Of a DNA stretch of 64,000 nt, positions 56,836 through 64,000 are shown in pieces (position 1 is the stretch's first letter; every line of letters begins with the position of its first letter). The notes below the pieces were generated by a model that ran no database searches, was not told where the DNA came from, and was given only the letters and a program-made list of their open reading frames with translations. Source of the DNA: Nitrosomonas sp. PY1 (GTDB lineage: Bacteria; Pseudomonadota; Gammaproteobacteria; Burkholderiales; Nitrosomonadaceae); NCBI RefSeq assembly GCF_022836435.1, contig NZ_BQXC01000001.1:596400-660399 (forward strand), in the 5' to 3' direction. The position numbers were made by a program, and so were the translations under genes.

Positions 56836-57113
56836 ATCAATCCCAGTTTCTTCATGAGAAAACGTACTCGATATCGACCTACTTTAAAGCCTTCTTTGCG
56901 TAATTGCTTCATCATGCGTCGGCTACCCATGCTTTCTCTGGATTGAATAAAGTGCATCTTTATTCTCTGACACAGATTCCAGATTTGGCTATCTATAAGT
57001 TTTGCACCCTTTTTTCGCCAATCATAGTAAGCGCTGCTACTCACCCCCATCAATCTACAAAGCATAATCACTGGATAATGATTTTTCCGCACTTGAATGA
57101 AACCATATTTCAC
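56836..57113 (-). pseudogene. IS3-family OrfB, N-terminal third
   Basis: About 93 residues: KYGFIQVRKNHYPVIMLCRL, MGVSSSAYYDWRKKG, then GSRRMMKQLRKEGFKVGRYR and FLMKKLGLI, where the IS256 end begins. The DDE domain is missing. Confidence 0.88.
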
Positions 57114-57382
57114 TTCATTTCTTGCGCAAAGAAGGCACTGGCCTTTTTTAGAATTTCTTTCTCCATGCGCAGCGTTTTTACTTCTCGCCTGAGACGATTT
57201 AGTTCTGCACGTTCATCGCTTATTCCTTGCACTTGTTGCTTGACCCACCGCTGCAGATTCTTCTCACTCGTATCAACTACTTGGGCTGCTTGCACAATAG
57301 TGTAACCGCGCTCAGTAACCAGTGATACAGCTTCCTTTTTGAATTCCTCTGGATAGAGTCTTCGCTTTCCTGATCCTTTCAT
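57110..57382 (-). CDS. IS3-family OrfA (helix-turn-helix)
   Basis: A 90-residue OrfA: RLYPEEFKKEAVSLVTERGY, TIVQAAQVVDTSEKNLQRWV (helix-turn-helix), then a leucine-zipper-like segment ELNRLRREVKTLRMEKEILK. It is intact, but its partner OrfB is truncated so the element cannot move alone. OrfA and OrfB overlap by four bases. Confidence 0.88.
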   Translation of the reverse strand: MKGSGKRRLYPEEFKKEAVSLVTERGYTIVQAAQVVDTSEKNLQRWVKQQVQGISDERAELNRLRREVKTLRMEKEILKKASAFFAQEMK

Positions 57383-57448
57383 CCTTCACCTCGCTAGTTA
57401 ATAGTATAACTCTCTTAACAAGATATCCGGTTTTATTGAACCACAACA

Positions 57449-57681
57449 CCCCTCTCAAATCATTTTATGTCCTGAAAATATACGGCGATTCAGTTCGTCT
57501 CAGATGCATAAGCTTGTTTTGAGATTCTCATAAAAACATGTGTGCTTTCTCACATACTTCTTAAGTAAGAAGAATTATTCTTGAATATGAATAATTTATG
57601 CTTGAAATCGTTAAAAAATTTGCTTATCAGGATTGGGGGAGTACCTAACCCGATCATTAATGAACATTAGTAGAAGGAAAT
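57449..57681. other. Intergenic upstream of the membrane-HTH gene
   Basis: No ORF is supported in these 233 bases. A purine-rich AGAAGGAA stands just before the ATG at 57682. Confidence 0.4.
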
Positions 57682-59022
57682 ATGAAAGGCACAACTCAAA
57701 AACTAAAAGAAGCAGCTCATAAGACTCAACTTGCTTCTCGTCAAGAGCTATTTAAATTTCTGGATTCAAAAAGCACAGAGTTTGAGACGGCTGAGAATGA
57801 AGCAGCGATATTAAAGATTTTAGAAGAGGCGATAGCGCAAAATTTGCTAACTCCTGAGGAGAAAAATGACTTATTAAGCGCTATTCAAGAACCTGAGAAA
57901 AAGAAGATCTGTAAAGTTGCGTCCGATTTAATTGCGGATTCCCGTAGTTATATAAATGCATTGGGAGGTATGTTATGGCTTCTTTTCCTATACATAGGCG
58001 CTACTTGGCTGGTTGTGGGAAGCCTTAGCTCCATTCAATTACGAGAAGATCTTGAAAGTAGCGATATTAAGCTTTATCGAATAAACGAATTAATAGAGGT
58101 TAGTCACGAATTGGAAAAATATAAATCTCAATCACTTGCTAATGTTTCAAAATGGGAGCTTGAGATTGCGAAATTTGCAGAAATACATCATGTTGATTTA
58201 GATTCAGATACTCATAAAACACTCTATAAAACATTTTGCATAAATGGAATTGAGAAAAATGAAGATTGTCAATCCTTAGTTGAAGCCACAGCGAATTTGA
58301 ATGTTTATTTTTTGAATATAAATGAGAAATATAAAATAATTGAATCAAAGAAAATAACTAGCTCTACCGACAGTTCCAATCAAGTGACGAATGACTTGAG
58401 AGATTTTTTACCCCGAATTGAGTTTATGCGCAAGTTTAAATTTTCGGCGATGCTGGTGATGCCAGTACAAGTACTTACCTTAATATTAGCCATTGCTATG
58501 GGGATATTAGGCAGTACTATTACGATGACTTGGGCATTTTTCAATCAAAGTACGAGATTGTCTTCTGAAGAACTAGGTATGGTACGTTCTTTACGGTGGA
58601 ATTTGCTACGCCCTTTTGTAGGAGCCTTGAGTGCACTCGTCATATTTATTTTTGCAAAAGCCGGACAGATGACTTTGCTGTCAGAAGCTGCTGATGCTAC
58701 TTTGAATCCTTTTATGTTATCGCTATTGGGAATAGCTGCAGGTCTTTTTGCTGATCTCGCTTATAAGCGAATGTTTTTAGTAAGCAGTACAATTTTTGGA
58801 GGTACGGACGTTGAAAAAGAGCGATGGTCGATTAATTTAGGAAAGGCATTGGTAGGAAAGGGAGCTACACCCCAATCTTTAGCAACAGTCTTAAATCTGG
58901 ATCAACAAAGAATTCAAGATATTGTAAACGGCCAGCAAGCAGCCACTTCAGTAGAACAGCAGAGAATTAGCGATTATTTAGGGATTCCTCTACGTGAGCT
59001 TTTTACTGATATACCACCTTAA
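57682..59022 (+). CDS. Membrane protein with a C-terminal XRE-like helix-turn-helix, function unknown
   Basis: 446 residues, not recognised as a family. The N-terminal ~90 residues are soluble and helical (SRQELFKFLDSKSTEFETAE). One membrane helix lies at about 95-117 (GGMLWLLFLYIGATWLVVGS). A long, mostly helical segment (about 120-245) follows. Three more membrane helices lie at about 255-360 (MPVQVLTLILAIAMGILGST; FVGALSALVIFIFAKAG; LSLLGIAAGLFADLAY). The last ~60 residues (LGKALVGKGATPQSLATVLN, LDQQRIQDIVNGQQAATSVE, QQRISDYLGIPLRELF) look like a XRE-type helix-turn-helix. A membrane-tethered DNA- or protein-binding role is an inference. It is monocistronic. Confidence 0.6.
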   Translation: MKGTTQKLKEAAHKTQLASRQELFKFLDSKSTEFETAENEAAILKILEEAIAQNLLTPEEKNDLLSAIQEPEKKKICKVASDLIADSRSYINALGGMLWLLFLYIGATWLVVGSLSSIQLREDLESSDIKLYRINELIEVSHELEKYKSQSLANVSKWELEIAKFAEIHHVDLDSDTHKTLYKTFCINGIEKNEDCQSLVEATANLNVYFLNINEKYKIIESKKITSSTDSSNQVTNDLRDFLPRIEFMRKFKFSAMLVMPVQVLTLILAIAMGILGSTITMTWAFFNQSTRLSSEELGMVRSLRWNLLRPFVGALSALVIFIFAKAGQMTLLSEAADATLNPFMLSLLGIAAGLFADLAYKRMFLVSSTIFGGTDVEKERWSINLGKALVGKGATPQSLATVLNLDQQRIQDIVNGQQAATSVEQQRISDYLGIPLRELFTDIPP

Positions 59023-59120
59023 TTTCTGCGAGCACTTGATAGTTGAGGTATGTTATCAAAAATGGTGTGATGTGGTTTGACTTAAAACAAATAGTCTTTG
59101 GAAAACCTGGATGATTCAGG

Positions 59121-60368
59121 CTAGCGCATTCGCGCCCTGCGTTTGCGATACCAGATGATTACACCTGTAACCGACAGAGTTGCGACCAATAAGCCCAGTA
59201 TCGAAACCATGATGCGTCCTGGTAACCCCAAGATACGGCCGGAATGGAGTGGAAACTGCGCATCCAGAAAAATATCGCCAGCACTGCCGTTACCTGGGAC
59301 TTTATTGCCCAGAAAGCGGCCATCCTGACCGTCAAAATATAACCAGGGATTGCCGAGTCCACGATCCGCGTGATCTTTGCTTGGCTCATGAAATGTCACA
59401 CCATAAATGCTATATTCCGGATCATAAAACATTCCACCCAGGGGTGTATTCCATCCTAGCCGATGCGCTTCAGCTTGTGCCGAATTAACGATTTCGTGCC
59501 GGCTTATACCAGGTTCGATCGGCTCATCATGCGGATTGGGTGATCTCATTGCAAAAGGATCTGGACTGAGTGTGGAAAATACCGAAACAATAGGGCGCAT
59601 CACTTCCTGATTCAAGTTCATTGATACAGCCGTGACAGCTAAAATTAGCAAGAAGCCCCATAACCAGACCCCGCCGGAACGGTGTAAATCGAAATTCAGC
59701 CTGTATCCACCCTGATGCCAACGGAAAATAAATGATTTGCGCCATGCTTGCCAGTTGGGAAAAGACAGCAGCAAGGCCACAAAACAATCGATGGCCCAGA
59801 CAATGGCCAGTATGCCCATGAACAGGATGCCGAATTCGATATCAAAAAAATCAGGAAGATGCATACTGTAATGCAGCTTGTATAGGAACGGTACGAAATT
59901 TTCCCGTGTCAGCGCAATATCGCCCCACATGCGTGATCCCTTGATTTCTGCAGAAACCGGATCAAGGGCGATTTGGTTTACTCCGATATCGATCGCTTTC
60001 CCGGTTTGTGGATCCGGTCGACCGATAACTGCTACCCCGAGATTCTGATCGAATTCAATGGAAAGTGGTAGCCAAGTGATTAGGATGCGGGGATCGGTTT
60101 TTTCTAAATGATCGGCTAGCGCGAGCGGAGGCAATGTTTCACCTTGGCTCTGTCGCTCAAATAGTTGTGGATTTAGCCATTCATCCAGTTCGTGATCCCA
60201 TGAAATAATAGCTCCGGTAAATCCGGCAATAAACAGAAAAACGGCCAATAAAAGACCTGCCCAGCGATGGAGTGAAGTCAAAATGAGGCGTGTTGTTCTT
60301 GTTTTTGTGATGTTTCTTGTGGATTGCTGAGGATGACCAAGCAATTCCGTTGTGAGAGGCTTTTTCAT
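59121..60368 (-). CDS. PepSY-associated membrane protein (iron-uptake type)
   Basis: About 415 residues with four membrane helices and PepSY domains between them: LTSLHRWAGLLLAVFLFIAG (first helix, with the conserved HRW), FLYKLHYSMHLPDFFDIEFG, WQAWRKSFIFRWHQGGYRLN and NLDLHRSGG-like FDLHRSGGVWLWGF. Family members are often encoded with siderophore receptors and exporters and may reduce or help release iron. The frame begins at 60449, but MKKPLTTELL at 60368, just after the exporter stop at 60373, is the likelier start. It is co-transcribed with the ABC exporter. Confidence 0.85.
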   Translation of the reverse strand: MKKPLTTELLGHPQQSTRNITKTRTTRLILTSLHRWAGLLLAVFLFIAGFTGAIISWDHELDEWLNPQLFERQSQGETLPPLALADHLEKTDPRILITWLPLSIEFDQNLGVAVIGRPDPQTGKAIDIGVNQIALDPVSAEIKGSRMWGDIALTRENFVPFLYKLHYSMHLPDFFDIEFGILFMGILAIVWAIDCFVALLLSFPNWQAWRKSFIFRWHQGGYRLNFDLHRSGGVWLWGFLLILAVTAVSMNLNQEVMRPIVSVFSTLSPDPFAMRSPNPHDEPIEPGISRHEIVNSAQAEAHRLGWNTPLGGMFYDPEYSIYGVTFHEPSKDHADRGLGNPWLYFDGQDGRFLGNKVPGNGSAGDIFLDAQFPLHSGRILGLPGRIMVSILGLLVATLSVTGVIIWYRKRRARMR

Positions 60369-60372
60369 AATG

Positions 60373-62043
60373 TCAAGTAGAGCTATTGAGAGCAAACAGC
60401 GGAACTGAGGTGGATCTAGATTGGTTAGAACGGCCGTGATTTTGATCAATTGTCAAACGACCATTTTCCATACGCAATAAACGATCAGCCAAATGAAAAT
60501 AACGATCGTCGTGCGAAATCACCAGTACGGTTTTACCCATCGCGCGTAATTCGGGTAGTAGCTCGTGATAAAAAATATCCTTGAATAAAGGATCCTGATC
60601 GGCAGCCCATTCGTCAAATACCAAAAATGGGCGTCTTTCGAGATAAGCTACTACTAAGGCAAGCCGCTTGCGTTGACCCTGCGATAATGATAGCGTGGTA
60701 AAAGCGCCGTGCTGCACCTTGACCTTGTTCTGCAGATGCAGCTTGGCAAGCAGTTGGTTTCCGTTGTGATCCAGTTCCGTGTTTAATCCGGTTTCCAGAA
60801 TCCTGTCAAAGAGGTGAAAATCCGAGAAGATGGCGGTGAAACATTGACGGTAATAATCGCGATTAAGATCTGTAATCGGAGTCTGATTCAACATAATCGT
60901 ACCTGCTTCGGGTGAATATAAACCGACGAGCAGCTTTGCTAGGGTGGTTTTTCCACTGCCGTTTCCGCCTACCAGGAAAGTAATTTCACCTGGGTGAAAC
61001 GATAAATCAATCGGACCGAGTGTGAACATTTCATCTTTTTGTTCATGATAGTAGCGATGCAGCACACCTTTGAGCACCATCGATTGGAGCGGTGGCACCG
61101 TTGTTTCGGTTACCGGTTGTTCCGTGGAAGCCATGGCTTGCGCAATTTCTTCAATCCGGTCTGCAGAAACCTGTGCTAAATTGGCACGTGGAATATTTAA
61201 TAGCAATGCTTCCAGTGGTCCCACCATATAAACGAAAATCAAGGCATAGCCGGTCATGATCAGCGTACGGTCAGGCACATCACCTACCAAAACGAATAGC
61301 ACCAGACCGATGAAGGCATAAATCAGAAAGTTGCCCCATCCGGCAGATGCGACAAAAACCGACATACCGAAGGTACGCTCCCTGCGCACTTTTTCGATGG
61401 AGCGTTGCAAGACATCGTCAAAAAAGACAATCCGCTTATCGTGATTAAGGCGCAATTCTTTTGCGCCATCAGTCAAGGAACGGAAGTGACCGAATAATTG
61501 ATCTTGTTCCTGTGCTGCTGCATCGAGATGCCGGATTGCACGCAAGTGGGCAATGTGATAACCGATGCAACCAAGGCCAATGATAAGGATCGCCAGTAAA
61601 AAAACTTGCCAGGATAATAAGGCCATATAAACCAGACAACCAATTACGATCACAGCATTGGTCAGAATGACCGGAAAGCTAACGAAAAATTCGGCAACCC
61701 GACTGCAGTGATCGGATAGGGCGGATTGCACTCGTGCTGCACCCAAAACTTCCAATTGCCGATAATCCGCAGTAATCACTCGTTTTGCTATAAAGCTACG
61801 CAACTCGGCATGTGCCTGTTGGCCGAGACGTTCGAAGAGAATAGCTGCGATGACATAAGTGAACATTACACCGAGCGCGGTAACGGCAAAAAGCCACGCC
61901 ATTTGCCCATGCTCTATATTTTCCGAAGTCAGTGCGGAATTGATTTGCGCTAATAACATTACACTGCCGATACCATGCAAGATGCTGGCAATTGACGCGC
62001 TAAGTAGCAATGGCTTTGACTGTTTAACAAGATATTTCAACAT
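60373..62043 (-). CDS. Cyclic-peptide/siderophore-type ABC exporter (PvdE/SyrD/YojI group)
   Basis: A 556-residue half-transporter: six membrane helices in the first ~310 residues, then the ATPase with Walker A LVGGNGSGKTTLAK, signature LSLSQGQRKRLALVVAYLER and Walker B FLVFDEWAADQDPLFKD, followed by the H-loop VISHDDRYFHLADR. DEWAADQDP is characteristic of the cyclic-peptide exporter subfamily that includes pyoverdine PvdE. It probably exports the siderophore or its precursor made by the divergent genes. A Fur-like site precedes it. Confidence 0.93.
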   Translation of the reverse strand: MLKYLVKQSKPLLLSASIASILHGIGSVMLLAQINSALTSENIEHGQMAWLFAVTALGVMFTYVIAAILFERLGQQAHAELRSFIAKRVITADYRQLEVLGAARVQSALSDHCSRVAEFFVSFPVILTNAVIVIGCLVYMALLSWQVFLLAILIIGLGCIGYHIAHLRAIRHLDAAAQEQDQLFGHFRSLTDGAKELRLNHDKRIVFFDDVLQRSIEKVRRERTFGMSVFVASAGWGNFLIYAFIGLVLFVLVGDVPDRTLIMTGYALIFVYMVGPLEALLLNIPRANLAQVSADRIEEIAQAMASTEQPVTETTVPPLQSMVLKGVLHRYYHEQKDEMFTLGPIDLSFHPGEITFLVGGNGSGKTTLAKLLVGLYSPEAGTIMLNQTPITDLNRDYYRQCFTAIFSDFHLFDRILETGLNTELDHNGNQLLAKLHLQNKVKVQHGAFTTLSLSQGQRKRLALVVAYLERRPFLVFDEWAADQDPLFKDIFYHELLPELRAMGKTVLVISHDDRYFHLADRLLRMENGRLTIDQNHGRSNQSRSTSVPLFALNSST

Positions 62044-62299
62044 ACTTCACCCGATTCATTTTGATACAACTTTTGAGACGAATGACAATAAGAATTATTT
62101 ACAAGTCTACTGCCAAATTGTGTTGTGACAGTGTGACTTCCAAAGTTTCTTAAGTATCTCCATTGAAATATAAGTCAATTAATTAATTCTATTTCATGCA
62201 ATTAAAGATAATAAAATTGATTTTTTAAATATTAATAATTCTCATTCGTCTTCAATTTTTAGAAAGCATATTGTTAAAATAAAATCGCATTGAATATAA
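62044..62299. promoter_or_regulatory. Divergent promoter region with two Fur-like sites
   Basis: At 62078-62099 the plus strand reads GACGAATGA-CAATAA-GAATTATT. At 62233-62250 the minus strand reads GACGAATGA-GAATTATT. The two share both halves in opposite orientation, each near one of the divergent genes. GAATGAGAATTATTA-type sequences are close to Fur boxes, which fits iron-regulated siderophore genes. Binding is inferred. Confidence 0.55.
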
Positions 62300-63400
62300 A
62301 TGAAACCAAATCTGCTAAGTGATTCGTCCGTGATTTTGATTGACGAGAGAATATCTGTTCAAGCGAGTTTACTGTCATATCCAGATCGGGGGTGTTGTGT
62401 CATCAGGCTTGATGGCCAAAGATTGCGTATTGAGCATCGTGAATATGGGCAATCATCAGCATGGTTATTGAGAAGTGTCGATGAACGACTCGAATTGGAG
62501 CCGATAAATGCCAGCAATCAATTCTCGATATGGGACTGCCTGGCAGCCATTGAAGCCTCCCTGGTTTGCTATCCATCTCAAAACAAGCTAACACTGGCAG
62601 TGGCACAATCGCAGTTTCCAGAATTGCTTGCCTCTGGGGTGTTTACTACCGAAAACAACCAAGTGGTGACCTATGCAGAAATGTTTTGGCAACAACCCAG
62701 GCTTTGGCATCAATGCGTCAGTGAAACACCTTATCCGATTCGATATGGATTCAGTTCAGGGCGACGTCATCCGCTGCGCCCGCCAAAACCTTCTGGGGTA
62801 GTCTATCGACGATATATTCCATGGCTTGGATGCACATTGAATTTCCGTCGACCGGAAATCAATATCGACTTGCAGCGTTTCAATCGCTGGATGAATGATC
62901 CTGTGGTTGCTGCTTTCTGGCAGGAAACTGGAGGTATACAGAAGCATCGAAGTTATCTCGAAGCGGTCGATGCAGATCCCCATATGCTGAGTCTGATTGC
63001 GTGCCTAGATGATGATCCATTCGGCTATTTCGAAGTTTATTGGGCCAAAGAGGATCGCATTGCGCCGTTTTACGATGCACATGACTTTGATCGCGGCTGG
63101 CATGTATTGATCGGAGAACAACAGATGCGTGGCAAGCCTTTTGTAACGGCTTGGCTACCATCTATCTCGCATTATTTGTTTCTCGATGAATGCCGTACAC
63201 AACGCATTGTCATCGAGCCTCGTGTCGATAATCACAAGATGGCGCGGAATCTTGCTTATGCCGGTTATGCCAATCTCAAGGAATTCGACTTTCCGCATAA
63301 ACGCGCTGCCTTGCATATGTTGCTGCGGGAGCGGTTCTTTTCTGATCAATTATGGGTGCCGCGCAATTCGGTTGCCACACATTCCTTATCGCTATCCTGA
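62300..63400 (+). CDS. Siderophore N-acyltransferase (IucB/RhbD-like GNAT)
   Basis: A 366-residue protein with an N-terminal domain of about 180 residues and a C-terminal GNAT acyltransferase: FNRWMNDPVVAAFWQETG, LIACLDDDPFGYFEVYWAKE, DRGWHVLIGEQQMRGKPFVT and RIVIEPRVDNHKMARNLAYA. This is the pattern of enzymes that acylate N-hydroxylysine or N-hydroxyornithine to make hydroxamates. The next gene is the matching N-hydroxylase. No clear Shine-Dalgarno precedes the ATG. Confidence 0.9.
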   Translation: MKPNLLSDSSVILIDERISVQASLLSYPDRGCCVIRLDGQRLRIEHREYGQSSAWLLRSVDERLELEPINASNQFSIWDCLAAIEASLVCYPSQNKLTLAVAQSQFPELLASGVFTTENNQVVTYAEMFWQQPRLWHQCVSETPYPIRYGFSSGRRHPLRPPKPSGVVYRRYIPWLGCTLNFRRPEINIDLQRFNRWMNDPVVAAFWQETGGIQKHRSYLEAVDADPHMLSLIACLDDDPFGYFEVYWAKEDRIAPFYDAHDFDRGWHVLIGEQQMRGKPFVTAWLPSISHYLFLDECRTQRIVIEPRVDNHKMARNLAYAGYANLKEFDFPHKRAALHMLLRERFFSDQLWVPRNSVATHSLSLS

Positions 63401-63410
63401 GGGTTATTTC

Positions 63411-64000
63411 ATGCAAGTTTATGATTTGATAGGTATTGGTTTTGGTCCTTCAAATATCGCCTTAGCCATTACATTAAAAGAAAAGATGCAGGCCGGATAT
63501 CACATCGATTCATTTTTTATTGAAAAACAGCCGGAATTTGCATGGCATGCCAATATGATGCTGAACAGTACTCATATGCAGGTTTCATTTCTCAAAGATC
63601 TGGTTACGTTGCGCAATCCAGCCAGTCATTTCACATTTATCAATTATCTGCACCAGAAAAATCGATTGCAGGATTTTATTAATTTAAAGACTTTTTTCCC
63701 CAGTAGACACGAGTTTAATGATTATTTGGCTTGGGCTGCTTCGCACTTCGAAGATAGTAGCTCTTATGGAGAAGAGGTAATTGAGGTTCTGCCGGAAAGA
63801 ATCGGTAATGATGTGATGTACTTGCGCGTAAGGTCTCGCGATCAGAATAATAATTTGCATGAGCGGTTGACGCGTAGTTTAGCCGTGGGCATCGGTGGCA
63901 AACCGAGAATACCGGATAGTTTTTTGGCATTGAGGGATGACAACCGGATTTTTCATTCCAACGACTATTTGAGAAGGATTAAGGAATTCTCAAATGCCAA
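63411..64000 (+). CDS. L-lysine N6- / L-ornithine N5-monooxygenase, partial
   Basis: The first ~197 residues of a flavin-dependent amine hydroxylase. The FAD-binding motif is YDLIGIGFGPSNIALAITLK (residues 4-23), followed by FIEKQPEFAWHANMMLNSTH and MQVSFLKDLVTLRNPASHFT, FINYLHQKNRL, which are diagnostic for IucD/PvdA. It makes the hydroxylamine that the upstream acyltransferase turns into a hydroxamate. Lysine or ornithine preference cannot be told from this part. The gene continues beyond the window. Confidence 0.95.
   Translation, partial: MQVYDLIGIGFGPSNIALAITLKEKMQAGYHIDSFFIEKQPEFAWHANMMLNSTHMQVSFLKDLVTLRNPASHFTFINYLHQKNRLQDFINLKTFFPSRHEFNDYLAWAASHFEDSSSYGEEVIEVLPERIGNDVMYLRVRSRDQNNNLHERLTRSLAVGIGGKPRIPDSFLALRDDNRIFHSNDYLRRIKEFSNA

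Larger units (their letters stand above)
56836..57448 (-). mobile_element. IS3-family element, truncated by IS256
   Basis: The terminus TGTTGTGGTTCAATAAAACC starts at 57448 (minus strand) and is followed by orfA and the first ~95 codons of orfB. It is cut at 56835 by the IS256 right end. Another scrap of the same element is at 46174-46275. Confidence 0.85.

Noticed and set aside
1..64000. CRISPR arrays, rRNA genes, a replication origin or a prophage
   Set aside because: No regularly spaced repeats, rRNA segments, origin boxes or phage structural genes were seen.

Overview
The window comes from an ammonia-oxidising betaproteobacterium, most likely a Nitrosomonas. The main evidence is a stand-alone ammonia monooxygenase subunit C gene (amoC, 29108-29932). 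Housekeeping gene orders support this: hemA-prfA-prmC-grxD, rplM-rpsI-argC, and dapF-DUF484-xerC-hslV-hslU. Base composition is moderate, and a few genes are clearly richer in GC and look imported (DUF899 at 45.5 kb, the PI-PLC remnant at 51-52 kb).

Layout. 0-2.6 kb: the end of a large secreted RTX/FG-GAP protein, a frameshifted secreted protein and a small inverted-repeat element. 2.6-17.3 kb: ordinary chromosome with a fluoride channel, GDP-mannose synthesis (manC), an alcohol dehydrogenase, haem synthesis/translation termination, tadA, prmB, an RluB-type enzyme and hrpA. 17.3-19.8 kb: a small accessory pocket holding an integron-integrase remnant, an IS1595-type insertion with a clear 8-bp target duplication, an acetyltransferase, an IS3 scrap and a TrbH-like lipoprotein. 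19.8-34.8 kb: core genes again, including erpA, a bactofilin, argC, rpsI/rplM, glnS, a phosphate-binding protein next to a phosphate-type porin, amoC behind a sigma-E-like promoter, and the dapF-hslU cluster. A tRNA-Ser (34.8 kb) marks the edge of a long accessory region.

34.9-57.5 kb is a patchwork of insertion sequences (IS6, IS21, IS1595, IS5, IS256, IS3), many broken or nested, and selfish or conflict genes. It holds the remains of a diversity-generating retroelement (lectin-fold target gene plus decayed avd). It also holds an Rhs toxin gene with its immunity gene, followed by an orphan Rhs tip with a second toxin and immunity gene. At least five apparently intact toxin-antitoxin pairs are present (MazEF-, FitAB-, two ParDE- and RelBE-type), with an orphan Phd antitoxin, a decayed YefM-YoeB pair, a decayed MazEF scrap and a frameshifted tyrosine recombinase.

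57.7-64 kb: an unusual membrane protein with a C-terminal helix-turn-helix. Then comes a divergent iron-acquisition locus: a cyclic-peptide/siderophore-type ABC exporter and a PepSY membrane protein on one strand, and a siderophore acyltransferase and an amino-acid N-hydroxylase on the other. They share a promoter region with two Fur-like sites. The hydroxylase runs off the end of the window.

All calls come from reading the sequence and its translations; no database search was run.
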